A stretch of DNA of 64,000 nucleotides. Origin: Escallonia rubra. Its lineage: Eukaryota > Streptophyta > Magnoliopsida > Escalloniales > Escalloniaceae. Each line of letters starts with the position of its first letter. Position 1 is the first letter of the stretch. The notes beneath the pieces are model-generated. The model saw nothing but the letters and a program-made list of their open reading frames with translations. It was not told where the DNA came from and did no database searches. The stretch is from positions 186,001 to 250,000 of the forward strand of contig JAVXUO010002980.1 in NCBI GenBank assembly GCA_033065855.1, in the 5' to 3' direction. Below are positions 47,001-58,105 of this stretch, piece by piece. The translations under genes and the position numbers were made by a program.

Positions 47001-48927
47001 TGGGGTTAAAACATAATTTCTTTAAGAAGGGAAAGGTGCACCTGATAAACATCAATTTCTCTTTTACAAAGGGGCAGCAGTTGCCTCGCCACATCAACAC
47101 CGCCATGAGGGTCACGGTCCACCGAAGAGTCATCCACGGTCACCGCCAATGAATCCAAATATGGTCGCCTCTCCTTGGGGGGTATCAGTCGCAGTTGAAG
47201 GCTGTCCTTTTGATGATTGCCACGGTGGAGGCATGGACGGAGCAGTGGTAGAAGTAGTGTGTCTGGTGATGGCCGCTGCTGTTGATCGTGACGGCGTAAA
47301 ATGGGCCGGAGCGAAGGCAGCAGTCTGCCGTTCGGTGGCCGAACTGGTGATGAAGACTCACGACGACCGATTTGTCGATGAAAACCTACGGTGACGGGCC
47401 TTTGATGCAGTGACCGAAATGGAACCTTTACAGTGAATGGACATGTGGCTATTCCGGCACCGAGACGCTGGCCGATTGGTCCATTGTAGGGTGGTAGTGG
47501 CCGATTGATGGAGTTAGGGCGGCGATTGATTGAGGACCCATGGTGGCGGTCGCTCATTACGATGGTACTGCCCTCAATTGCGATGGAATGGTTTTGTTCT
47601 CACCCGATGGTGGCCTACGAATTGTTGGGCTTGTGATTGGCGGGGCGTTGCCTGGTTTTGCCTCTGGTGGTCATGCGGTGGAGCTAGCGGTTGTGACGTT
47701 GCGGGTCTGAATAGCACGAGTTTAACGGCGCTACCGTTGGTTGAGGTGAAGTGGCACTGCCGGTCAGAAATTGACGGGGCCGCTTGTTGCGGTCAGAAAT
47801 TCACGGGGCAGCTGGTTGTGGCGTTAGGGATTTAGGCGGCGAGGTTGTAGCCTTTTTGCTACCGTTCCACTGGCAGAAGGTTCACCGGTCAGACGCGCTA
47901 ATCTTGGCCCGTAGAGGAGCATCTCGGCACAGTGTGCCTCCATTGAGAGCGCTTCGCCAAATGGGAGCTTCATTAGCGTCGCACATACGTCTGGTAGCGC
48001 AAGCCGGAGGACGCGAACTGGATGATGCACAGATCATTGCGGCGGAGTATAACCGGAGGGAATGGCGGTGACAGTGCTATATATTGGGCATCCCTCGTTT
48101 GTGCAGTTGGTTGATGCGTTGGTTGTGGCGTGGAGTTGACGGAATAGAATTAGTGGGGAGTTGACCAGAGTGGAGCCGACAACTCACCATTTGCTGAGAC
48201 TAATTTGCGTCCATGGTTACTGTTATGTGGTCATGGTGGTTATCGCTACGTTATGTAATTATAGGTGTTGTAGTGAGGGGACGACAGCGGTGGTTATTGT
48301 TGCGTCCTGTAATGGTTGTTGGGATGCCTAGACTGATGATAGCGGTCCATTGAGCGGTGGACAACAGAACGGCAGGAGATTGTGGTGGCGAGAGTTGGGT
48401 TTAATGGAAGACAAAAAACCCACGGCTCTGGATGGACCCATTGCTATGCGTGGTGACGGTCTAGTTGCCGAAGCACCGCCGAACAGAAACATCGGCAATT
48501 GTGTGCGGCGATGTTGAAAATTCCCTTTTTTTTGTTTTGCCTTTGCTCTATCGACGACTGAATTGGCAGTGGAGGCCATGGTTCTGGTGGCACTGATGTC
48601 CTTGGTTGGAAGGGGAGTTATCGACACTGTGGTTGGCGACAATGGCCACCGATGGTGGCGTACAGTCGCAGTGCTTCTCTGTCTTCTGTGTTATTTTTCT
48701 GTGTAATTATCCGGTGATCGACGGATACGTTAATTGTTGTGCGGCTGATGGTGCAAGGCACTGAGCATCGATGGCTGGTAATGCCATTAATGGCCTCCGA
48801 TTGTGTGCTGACCATCACGAGCGCCGCTGGTGCTGCCTTACGGCGTCCTAAACTCCATGTTTTTCTTTGCTGGCATGTTTGCTTCCAAATCTGCCTAGCT
48901 AGTCGGGTCCCACGGATGGCGCCAAAA
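47001..48927. other. LARD interior, GC-richer leader region
   Basis: In minus orientation this is the segment after the primer-binding site. It contains several open frames of 80-185 codons, for example 47,557-47,006 (-). They are low-complexity (Arg/Pro/His-rich), overlap one another on both strands and show no gag-like motif. I do not call them genes. Confidence 0.35.
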
Positions 48928-49384
48928 TGTTGTGGCCAAAAATTGACCAGGACCGAATGAGCATCGGTTGGGACCATACGAGCACGCGAGTAGACCTGCA
49001 AAGCATAACACAAGCAAACGGTGACGCGCCGGGACCCCGGAGGGGGCTCTGGCGGAGAGTCTCCGATGTTTAAGTCAGTAAGCAATTTTGAGAGAGTATC
49101 TGAAAATAACTTAGATAGTTAGAACTTACCTTTTTTCTCCACTTCACTTCCATTTTATAGGAATATATTAAAGGGTCGATTACTTGACATAATGGGTAGT
49201 TCTCCTCGTTAGTGGGAGGTTACGTGGTTTTAATGAGCAGTTATAGCTCATAAGGAGATAGTGGGATAATGGAAAAGTGGGCAAGTGCCACTCCCACATC
49301 TCTAAGAATCAAGGAGCAGTGTTGGTGCCACCTCACGGTGACAAGTGGCACCTTCCCGTTGGTGTGTATTTTTTACCCATATCA
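48928..49384 (-). repeat. 5' LTR of the LARD element
   Basis: Right-hand copy of the direct repeat. It is the 5' LTR because the primer-binding site adjoins it on the interior side (48,913-48,927). Its outer edge is about 430 bp upstream of the RNase start codon. Confidence 0.88.
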
Positions 49385-49761
49385 CTCATGAAGTGATATT
49401 GTTAACCGTGAAAAGCAATGATGCGTAGATATGTATATTAGCAATCTCAGAAAAGATTTTGTTCCCAATCAGGGGAAACATATATTGGTTTACTATGATA
49501 TGATGAGGATATATTTTTCTAAACAAGATCATGTAGGCTAGGTTAGTTAGAGCGTAAGCCTCACCTATTGGGATATAATCAACTCGAGCACTATAAGCAA
49601 TTCGACAGCCCTGCTGAGACTGGTTACCAGAACTTTCCTATGGAGGTCGGAAATGATTCCATAAACCTTACCAAATAAAAGGTGCTTAGATATAATTTTG
49701 AAGTGAGTCTTACCAATATATTATCGATAATTTTTGGGGTCATCAACCAGACTGATTCTTC

Positions 49762-49770
49762 TATAAATAG
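49762..49770 (+). promoter_or_regulatory. TATA box of the S-RNase-like gene
   Basis: TATAAATAG, a canonical plant TATA box, lies 53 bp upstream of the ATG at 49,815. This would place the transcription start near 49,795. The proximal promoter is limited to about 380 bp between the LARD 5' LTR and this box. Confidence 0.7.
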
Positions 49771-49814
49771 AGCCACATTGTTGAGCTTTTCATGCAAGTA
49801 ATCTAGCTAGAAAC

Positions 49815-50517
49815 ATGGCTAACAATACTACCTCGCTCTTCTTTCCTCTGAGAACACTTACTCTTGTCACTTTACCCCCATACCATGAATCTGCCTTTTA
49901 TTTCTTTAAGCTTGTACAGAAGTGGCCGAGCACCTACTGCCAATTGAACCCTTGTGCACTAATTAAAACCTTACCATTCATGGCTTTCAGGTGTTTAAGG
50001 TAGCGATAGTTTGCTTTACCATCAATCCTTTTGAGTTAGAATTCTTAACTATCAAATATTTTTTTTTTTGCAAGATCCGGTCTATATCCAAAATCTCACC
50101 GTTCGTTGGCCCAATCTCAACAATCCCGGCAGCAGCAAGGGATTTTGGTTGTATGAATGGAAAAAGCATGGGACTTGTTCACTAAATCTTTATCCTCAAC
50201 AGGCGTACTTCGGCCTAGCAATGCAACTGCACGATAAGCTAAATCTTCTCGAAGTGTTGGCAAAAAGCAATATTAACCCTGGTGCCATTAGTAATCATCT
50301 CTTGTCCCAGGTGAACAACTCTCTCGTGGCTTACACTAGCAAAGTCCCTGATTTTAAGTGTCAGCTGAACCGAGCCATAACTACTCTCAGAAGAAACCTA
50401 CCTAAAGAGGTGGTCTCTTGTAACAATTTGTCCGGCACTGCTATCGACTGTTCCATCTCTCAGCGCTCCAACTGCTGCTATACACGTTCAAATGCAGTTC
50501 TTTTATTCCCCGGCTGA
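49815..50517 (+). pseudogene. S-RNase-like T2 ribonuclease, damaged
   Basis: Exon 1 encodes a signal-peptide-like start (MANNTTSLFFPLRTLTLVTL), then FKLVQKWPSTYC, the first conserved block of S-RNases. The catalytic block TIHG is present at 49,973-49,984 but in a different frame from the ATG, which implies a one-base shift near 49,955-49,970. A short intron (donor at 49,991 or 50,000; acceptor AG at 50,073-50,074) sits where S-RNase genes have their single intron. Exon 2 reads NLTVRWPNLNNP, then the second catalytic block EWKKHGTC, and runs in frame to NCCYTRSNAVLLFPG. The His normally preceding EWxKHGxC is Tyr. S-RNases are secreted style ribonucleases that arrest self pollen. The frames also fail to join under canonical splice sites, so I favour a pseudogene, sequencing errors aside. 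Confidence 0.75.
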
Positions 50518-50785
50518 TGATCTAATCTATAATACTGTCGTCCTCTTGATGCATACCTATATCTTAGTACTATAATAATGTTGTCTTGGCCGGTCATTTC
50601 CAGTTTATAACTTGGCAATCGTCAATATATCTCTTGTTTTATGTACCTCTCTCTCTCTCCCCCAACCATCTATGCCGTTAAACATCCCAGTAATCTGGGG
50701 AGGGGGGCAATTAACACTCGTGGTCCACAACTCTTAGAAAAAGGGCTATGAAATTCACATGAAAAATCGTAGTCTTTTCCTAAGC
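50518..50785. other. RNase 3' flank
   Basis: Short spacer with a CT microsatellite (50,650-50,664). No other feature. Confidence 0.4.
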
Positions 50786-52215
50786 GACCAAAATGCTAAC
50801 TTGCTTGTCAAAGTATCCATGTCAAGGAATATAATGTTTTTGTTGGATCTCAAGATGGATGCACCCAAGTGCTTGAAGGCATGTGCAAAAGATTAAATTT
50901 GGCGTTGGCATATGAGATTTGGACACTTGAACTTTGTAGCACTCAAAGCTTTGGGTGAGAAGAACATGGTGAAAGGGATACCTTTGATAAATCATCCCAA
51001 CTAATTATGTGAAGCATGCCTTCTTGGTAAGCATGCAAGGAAATGTTTTCCGAAAGAAGCAAGTTCAAGAGCAACCAAGCCACTTCAATTAGTTCATACA
51101 GATGTTTGTGGACCAATCAAGCCTTCTTCATTCGGTAAAAATAATTACTTCTTGCTTTTCATTGATGATTTTAGTCGAAAGACTGAAAAAATCTGAAGTT
51201 TTTGGGGCATTTAAAAAATTTAAAGCACTTGTTGAAAAAGAAAGTGGCTATGAGATAAAATCCTTAAGGTCGGATAGAGGAGGCAAATTCACTTCAAACG
51301 AATTTAATAAATTCTGTGAATCACATGGTATTCGTCGTCCTTTAACGGTTCCTAGAACGCCACAACAAAATGGCGTGGCTGAGAAGAATAATAGAACAAT
51401 CTTGAATATGGCTCGAAGTATGTTGAAAAGTAAGGAGATGCCGAAAGAATTTTGGGCCGAAGCTGTATCTTGTGCAGTTAATGTGTCAAATTGATGCCCC
51501 ACCAAAAGTGTCATGGATCAAACACCCCAAGAAGCATGGAGTGGAGTGAAGCCAAGTGTTGCCCATTTGCGAGTTTTTGGAAGCATTGCCTATGCACATG
51601 TGCCCGATCAAGAAAGAAGCAAGCTTGATGATAGAAGCAAGAAATATGTTTTTTATTGGCTATGACTCGAGCTCTAAAGGTTACAAACTTTATAACCCTA
51701 ATGATGGAAAGATTGTGGTTAGTAGAGATGTTGTGTTTGATGAAGAAGGATCGTCGAATTGGAATTCTCAAGATGATAGTTCTTATGATTTCTTTCCATA
51801 TCCCATTGAAGAAGATCATGAAAGTGAAACACCTTTGGAGCCTATTACTCCACCTTCGTCGCCACCTCATCCAAATGGCCTTTCTCATCCGAAGGAAGTT
51901 CAAGTGAAAGGCCACAAAGAATGAGATGTCTCCAAGATCTATATATATGATGAAACTGAAGGATTAGACAATGTTACTTTGTTTTGTCTTTTCACAGATA
52001 TTGAACCAATAAGCTTTGAAGAAGCTATGAAAGACAAAAATTGGAGACAAGCTATGGACGAGGAGATCCAAGCAATTGTAAAAAATGAAACTTAGGAGCT
52101 AGACAATCTTCCCAAAGGACAAAGACCAATTGGAGTAAAGTAGGTGTTCAAGGCAAAGAAAAATGCCAAAGGCAAGGTGAAAGATACAAGGCAAGACTTG
52201 TAACGAAAGGCTTTA
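50786..52215 (+). pseudogene. Ty1/copia polyprotein relic (GAG-pre-integrase, integrase, start of RT)
   Basis: Reading across frames and stops: WHMRFGHLNFVALKALGEK (GAG-pre-integrase, with CEACLLGKHAR), HTDVCGPIKPSSFG, SDRGGKFTSNEFNKFCESHG and TPQQNGVAEKNNRTIL of the integrase core, then WSGVKPSVAHLRVFGSIAYA and GYDSSSKGYKLYNP. After an acidic/Pro spacer comes the RT start EAMKDKNWRQAMDEEIQAI. Several in-frame stops (for example at 51,492, 51,922 and after KNET) and the loss of the rest of RT show a dead fragment. It ends at about 52,215 where a CACTA-type end begins. No LTRs were found. Confidence 0.88.
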
Positions 52216-52500
52216 TACAACAAGAAAAGACAGATTTAGCGACGGATGCATTCTGTCGCTAAAAAAGTTTTCAGCGACTGGTTTTATCGTTGATAAAACT
52301 TCCGTTGCTAAAACTTTTTTAAAAGTATTTGCCAACGGACTTTTACCGACAAATGTTACCGTCGCTAAATATTTTTTAGAATTTTAGAATTTTGATGATT
52401 TTTAAAAAACATTTAAGCTCAGATCTGTCTGCTAAAACTTCCGTCTGTGAAAGGTGTCTTTTACCGACGGCATCGTCCCGTCGCTAAAAGTCCTCTCTTA
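52216..52500. mobile_element. Solo CACTA-type end with GCGACGG repeats
   Basis: ACAACAAGAAAAGACAG (about 52,217) is a worn version of CACTACAAGAAAA. It is followed by TTTAGCGACGGATGC, TTCTGTCGCTAAAAAAG, ACCGTCGCTAAA and CCCGTCGCTAAAAG sub-terminal repeats to 52,490. This is the same repeat core as the 17.4-24.5 kb element. A matching right end was not found within the window. Confidence 0.6.
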
Positions 52501-52735
52501 AATCTCATATCCCCTTCTTTCTCCCGTTTCTCTCTCTCTCTGTTGATTATTTCTCACCGGCGTTCCACCGGCCTTCTTACTCCGATGACTTCCTCTACAG
52601 TAGCCCACCTCTGGCGACACCCCCGTCTTCCCGCAGACGCCGCGCCACCTTCGGCGGCGTAGTTTGCAACTCCGACCGCGCATACCCAAAAAATTCTTTG
52701 AGTTCCGGCCAACTCCGGCGTAGTCTGTAACTCCG
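52501..52735 (+). other. Leader/first-exon-like segment beside CACTA end
   Basis: CT-rich leader, then an open frame around ATGACTTCCTCTACAGTAGC, ending at a good donor CCG/GTAAGTG (52,736). The placement just inside sub-terminal repeats parallels the first exon inside the 17-24 kb CACTA. No protein domain is recognised. Confidence 0.3.
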
Positions 52736-54449
52736 GTAAGTGAATATTCGAGGGTTTAAGAAACATATTCCAATGTTTTACTATTTACAGTTTCATTTCA
52801 ATGCAGATATTTTGTGTGCTGGTTTGTTGACCTAATTAATTTCTTACTATACAAGAAAGGGATTTACTATCTAGACCTAATTAGATGATTTTTAGTGTAG
52901 CATACAACCTATGATTTTTAATGCAAGAGATATTTATCATATATGCTTAGCCTTGAAACCCCTTGACCGCACCACGGAAGATAATATTATAATGTGTTAA
53001 ATTCTAATAAGGTTGGATGTACATAGGTAGTAAAGAAAACCATTGATTTTTAAAAATTGTGTCTTGGGTTCTAAACCTTGGTATGGGAAGGTAATCGCCA
53101 GAAATTGACGGTTATAAAATTCGATTGACAAATGAGTCTTATATGTTGGAGCTACAGGCTTGTTCTTCTATGACGTTGTAGACTTTTGTAAGATTCCCAA
53201 TTAGTATGTCACATATAATTTGTGCGAAACAAGGCCTCTTTTACCAACACAATATTGAGTCAGAGAGAAAATTATAGGGTGAAAACTTATCCGGTTGTTA
53301 GCAGGCTTGCATAGGGAAGGCAAAAAACATGGTGAAAGCAAGAAGAAAAACAAAATTCTAGAGGTGTATGCAGCAGGCTCTGTTCTTGTCGTCTTAGTGA
53401 TCTATGACCTCCTCAACCTGCAAGCTTTTTAGGGTCTTAACATTCAGTTATTCAAGAGTAATTTGGGACCATATATTTTGTATACCAATTAAATTAGATA
53501 GGCATGCTTTATCCTTTTTCTTGATTTTTTTTGGGACCATACTATGTACGACATTAACTACGAGAATTAACTCGAAAGATTGACTATATTAAAGTTGCAT
53601 CCCTCTAGTAACATGTCCATGAATGCTTGAAACCATTAAAAGGCTAGTGACCTTAAAAGAAATAGTTTCATGCCATACCTGGAAAAGGGACAGGTAAAAT
53701 CGGTTAGCAAAAAATGAGAGTGCAGAGTACTTGACAATTGGAGTGACTTTAAGTTGCTAATTCGATCAAAAACCACACATATAAAAGTCAAGAACAAAGG
53801 CGCACAGCTGTATGTGTGTATGTGGGAGAGAGAGTAGGATATGGTTTTAGGAGTATTACATGAGAGGAGTGTATGGGGAACTCCAAAGCTCGAAGGCGCA
53901 CTGCTGAACACAACTCCCTTGTCATCGCTCTCTCTCTCTCTCTCTCTCTTCATAAATGTGATCAGGGAGCCCATTTGTATTCTCTAACAGATTGTAAAAA
54001 TAAAAAATACAAGAGAATGTGGCAATACTTCAAGGTTTTCAAAAGAGTAAACATTAGATTTGTTTGAAATGCATATGAGGATCGATGTTATGTTTGTGAT
54101 GCTCTATTTCATTAGAACACCAAAATAAGATCATACACTTCTTAATGCATGATATACAATGCTTGAGCTATTGTTTAAATCCTTAAGCTTTCGGAACATA
54201 TGGTAACTTCTCATGGTATTATCAGATATCTGATTTTCACAAGGTTTTGAATTCGATTCTTCCCACCTGAATATTTGCAAACCCCATTCCCCAATAGCAC
54301 AATTTACACTCTGATTATTTGTGCACTTGGCGGTTGTGCACCTTAATTTGTCTCTCTACGAGAAATCGAAAGCTTACATGTGAAAGAGTGTGTTAAAACA
54401 AGATATATATTGTTGGACCTATTTTTTAACAGTTTAAGTTCTTAGAAGC
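52736..54449. other. Intergenic, no gene seen
   Basis: AT-rich, intron-like DNA. It has a (CT)n run at about 53,929-53,950 and no recognisable exon. It may be the interior of the CACTA-type element that starts at 52,216. Confidence 0.35.
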
Positions 54450-55518
54450 ATCTTGAGAGGTGTCAGACACGTGTCCGGAGGTGTCGAACACGTGTCGGTA
54501 GGCGTCGGACATGTGTCTGAAGGTGTCAATAGGTGTCAGACACCATACCGACACCCTATATGAGGTGTCGGTGCTTTATATCAATTTTCATTATTTAAAT
54601 AATTTTGTTAACTGTTCATTGAGCATTGGAACAATTGAGAATTGAGATTGTTGACGGAGGATGTGACCAATTGGATTGAGATATCTGTTAGGTAGCACGA
54701 ACATGTACACCACGCCCGATCGACACTGACTCCGATTTGCTTTATACTTGTGGACGCTTCTTCAAGAGGTGTCCGACACTTCTTCGAGAGGTGTCCGACA
54801 CGGTGTCCGGTAATTAGAAATTAAATCAATATCTATGGACACCGCTGAGAGGTGTCGGACATGTGTCCGGAGGTATCGATGAGGTGTCGGTAGGTCACGT
54901 ACACCGCGTCCGATCGACACCGACACCGAAACATTTCACATTTTGGCTTTATACTTGTGGACACCTCTTCAAGAGGGTGTCCGACACCTCTTCAATGGGT
55001 GTCCGACACGATGTCTGTCAATTAAAAATTAAATCAATGTCTTTGGCCACCGCTGAGAGGTGTCGAATACGTGTCCGGAGGTGTTCGACACGTGTCCGGA
55101 TGTGTCGGACACGTGTCCAGAGTTGTCGGACACGAGTCGGTAGGTGTCAGAGATGTGTCCGGAGGTGTCGAACACGAGTCGGTAGGTGTCGGACACCATA
55201 CCGACACCCTATGTGAGGTGTCGGTGCTTTATATCGATTTTCATTCTTTATATAATTTTGTTAACTGTGCATTGAGAATTGAGAGTTGAGATTGTTGACG
55301 AAGGATGAGACCCAATTGGATTGAGATATCTGTTAGGTAGCACAGACACGGACACTGCGCCCGATCGACACCGACACCGATTTGCTTTATACTTGTGGAC
55401 GCTTCTTCAAGAGGTGTCCGACACTTCTTCGAGAGGTGTCCGACACGGTGTCCGGTAATTATAAATTAAATCAATATCTATGAACACCGCTGAGAGGTGT
55501 CAGACACGTGTTCGGAGG
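54450..55518. repeat. Array of palindromic GTGTCGGACAC-type repeats
   Basis: Dozens of AGGTGTCGGACACGTGTCC-like motifs lie in larger units. A block of about 400 bp (GAGAGGTGTC ... GACACCGCT) appears at 54,455-54,850. A shortened copy is at 54,850-55,055, and a full copy with extra motifs at 55,055-55,497. GGACACGTGTCC (55,107-55,118) is a perfect palindrome, and most motifs can pair with their neighbours. Non-repeat parts (CTTTATATCAATTTTCATT, GATATCTGTTAGGTAGCAC) are shared between the two full units. The array abuts the broken gypsy integrase at about 55,519. Confidence 0.75.
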
Positions 55519-56753
55519 TTTGTAAATGTGAATCCCAACTACCTTCTAAGTTTATCACACAAGCTCTTAACATATCCTCCAAGGTTTGTATAGTATGCTC
55601 ACTCTGACCATCTGTCTGAGGGTGAAAGGCTGTACTCAAGGCCAACTGTGTACCCATAGCCCTTTAAAAATCTTGCCAACATTGAGAAGTAAAATGTGGA
55701 TCCCTGTCGGAAACAATACTAACAGAAACCCCACACAACAAACTATCCCATCGATATACAACTTAGCCAGTATTTCCATGGAAAATTTCAAATACAGAGT
55801 AAGAAAATGTGCATATTTAATAAGACGGTCTACTATTACCCAAATGGCATCATTTCCGTCCTGTGTCTGCGGTAAACATGTCACAAAGCCCATGGTTATG
55901 TGCTCCTATTTCCACTCAGGAATAGATAGAGGTTGTAAATAACCACCCGGCTTTTGATGTTCTGCCTTTACCAGTTGACATGTTAGGCACTTTGAAACAA
56001 ATGTAGCTATATCACCTTTCATACCACTCCACCAATAATGTGATTTCAAATCTTTGTACATTTTAGTGCTACCCGGATGAATATTGTACTTACTCTGATG
56101 TGCTTCTTTCAAAATCTCATGTTTAACATCTGCATCATTTGGTACACAAACACGATCTCTAAATCTCAATATATCTTCAGAAGATAATGAAAATTCAGGT
56201 TGCAACTCTTGCTCCACCTCCGTTCTAATTTTCTGCAACTCTGGGTCCTTTCCCTTAGCTTCTTTTATCAGTTGCATTAACGCAGGACAAACTTTAATAT
56301 TAGCAAATAAAAATCCCGTTCTGGTTGCACGCGGCCTCCAATCACACACATCAGTCAACATATCCCATTCCTTAAGCATTAAACTAGCAATCACATTCTT
56401 TCGGCTTAAGGCATCAACAACCACATTAGCCTTACCTGGGTGATATGAAATAGAACAACTGTAATCGTTTAATAATTCCATCCATCTACGTTGTCTCATA
56501 TTCAATTCCTTCTGTGAAAATAAATATTTCAAACTCTTATGATCGGTGTAGACCTCAAATACTGCTCCATACAGATAATGTCTCCACTTATGCAAAGCAA
56601 AAACAATAGTTGCTAACTCTAGATCATGGGTAGAATAATTCTCTTCATATGGCTTCAATTTATGTGATGCATAAGCAATTACCTTACCTCTTTTCATAAG
56701 CACACAACCCAAACCTTTGTGAGATGCATCACTGTATATTACAAAATTATCAT
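55519..56753 (-). pseudogene. Gypsy RNase H remainder and integrase
   Basis: Resumes in the RNase H domain ([46 protein letters not shown]). The integrase HHCC zinc-binding module ([20 protein letters not shown] ... [12 protein letters not shown]) follows. A TAG stop follows SIPEWK. The catalytic core continues (MGFVTCLPQTQDGNDAIWVI), shifts frame near 55,740, and reaches [15 protein letters not shown] before breaking off at the repeat array. The C-terminal part is lost. Confidence 0.85.
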
Positions 56754-57020
56754 TGGTTAATTACTCACGGCACCCCTAAGGTTTGTCCTAAATTACACAC
56801 GGACCCGCCTATCTTTGTAAATTACACTCCGCTCCTAAAATCTAACTTTCTTTAACGGTATTAACGGCTGGACATAAAAAAACATTTATGCCCTTGTATA
56901 TAAGTACACATTGTATGCGCTCCTATGTGGTTGTTTACGCATCATTTTGTCGCTAAGATACTGGCATACACGGGTAATATCTAGCAGGTGGAGCTGATCT
57001 TTGTGGTTTAGAAGCTTGAA

Positions 57021-57701
57021 ATGACAATGGAAGGCCCTGAGGAGAAGAAGCATCCATCGCTTCCCTCCAACTACGTCTCGCTAGCACACCTCAAAGACCG
57101 ATGGCTCCAGCAACACCAGCAGCAGTAAAAGCTGAACGACGACGGAGTGACCAGTGTCCCCAACTCCTCCTCCAATCGCACGACGCCGGATTCGAGCACT
57201 CACCGGCATCAACCGGCGAAGAACAGCCTAAATGCCAGTTCGAGCAAGCCGGAGCGGGTGGGGGAAAAATTTCAAGACATGCTGAACGAGGCCAACAAGT
57301 TGGCTTGCCCTAAGTCGATACCTACGCGCACCCTATCTTTTCGACCGAATCGCCGGTATCAAGAGGTGAGAGACGGCAGGAGTGCTGAGGTTACCGAGCG
57401 GGAGCCGATGGGAATGCAGATTCAGGACAACCGGAACGAGGCCGACAAGTCGACTCTACCTAAGTCTTTATCTGCTCGTGCGCCGCCGTTTCGGCGAAAT
57501 CAGGCGGTGAGATACGGCAGGAGGGCCGAAGCGAAGAAGTCGGAGGCGGTGGAGACAGAAATGCAAGATGAGGTGGCTCAGGACGAACGCAAGATGGACG
57601 AGTCGAAGAAGAAAATGAACGAGATTGACGAGTCAACTCTACCTAACTTATTGGCTATCCTCGGCGTGCGAGATTGTATATGTATGTTTTGTAACCTTTA
57701 G
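57021..57701 (+). pseudogene. Captured host-like gene fragment in the long-TIR element
   Basis: Frame from ATGACAATGGAAGGC (57,021) encoding MTMEGPEEKKHPSLPSNYVS, then LAHLKDRWLQQHQQQ. One in-frame TAA (57,126-57,128) follows; the same frame continues (KLNDDGVTSVPN...) to 57,701. It is hydrophilic and contains a ~40-residue unit used about twice (DMLNEANKLACPKSIPTRTL and DNRNEADKSTLPKSLSARAP). Its composition (GC-rich, Ser/Arg/Glu-rich) differs from the flanking retroelement. I do not recognise the parent gene. The last residues may be intron read-through. Confidence 0.5.
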
Positions 57702-58105
57702 GAATAGGGATCAGTTGCCGCTGTGGTTGTCGGTGTGCCGGTGTCGGTTGTGGATGGGTATTGGTGGGCAACTGATTTAGGCAGCCGAAGGTGTCACCTG
57801 TAATGGCCTTTGGTGAGGTTAGCGGCCTTGGGTGCGCCGATGTGGTTGTGGGTGGTTGTAGTTTATCTTCATGGGGAGGTGGTGGCCAGTGGTGGTGGGT
57901 CGTGGTGATGGGGATAGTTGATTGGCATGGACAATGTGTGTTGCTGGCGGTGTGGGTCTTGGGTGGGTGGTTTTCGTTGGGAGGTAGAGGCCGGCGTGGT
58001 GGATCGGCGTGATGAGTAGATACGCAAGGGTAGTGCGTGATGCCAACACGGTCATCGGGATGTCACCGGAGGTGTGTCGGAAGGTGTCGCCGGCGGTGAT
58101 GGATG
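57702..58105. other. G-rich remainder of the long-TIR element
   Basis: TGGTGG/GTGGTTG-rich DNA between the captured fragment and the hAT insertion. No gene seen; ORFs follow composition. Confidence 0.35.

Larger units (their letters stand above)
42915..49389 (-). mobile_element. LTR element without gag/pol (LARD type), 6.5 kb
   Basis: Two direct repeats of ~450 bp, 42,920-43,368 and 48,928-49,384, are LTRs. On the minus strand they start TGATATGGGT and end CCACAACA. The 5-bp flanks CTCAC (42,915-42,919) and CTCAT (49,385-49,389) are a target duplication with one change. In minus orientation the right LTR is followed by TTTTGGCGCCATCCG (48,927-48,913), a primer-binding site of the TGGCGCC type. 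A purine tract GAATGGGGGGCAAA (43,382-43,369) precedes the other LTR. The 5.5-kb interior shows no gag, protease, RT or integrase, which fits a large retrotransposon derivative mobilised in trans. The LTRs agree at roughly nine in ten positions by eye. Confidence 0.88.

Noticed and set aside
47006..47557. 183-codon minus-strand ORF in the LARD interior
   Set aside because: Arg/Pro/His-rich, overlapped by ORFs on the other strand, no gag or other domain; composition-driven.
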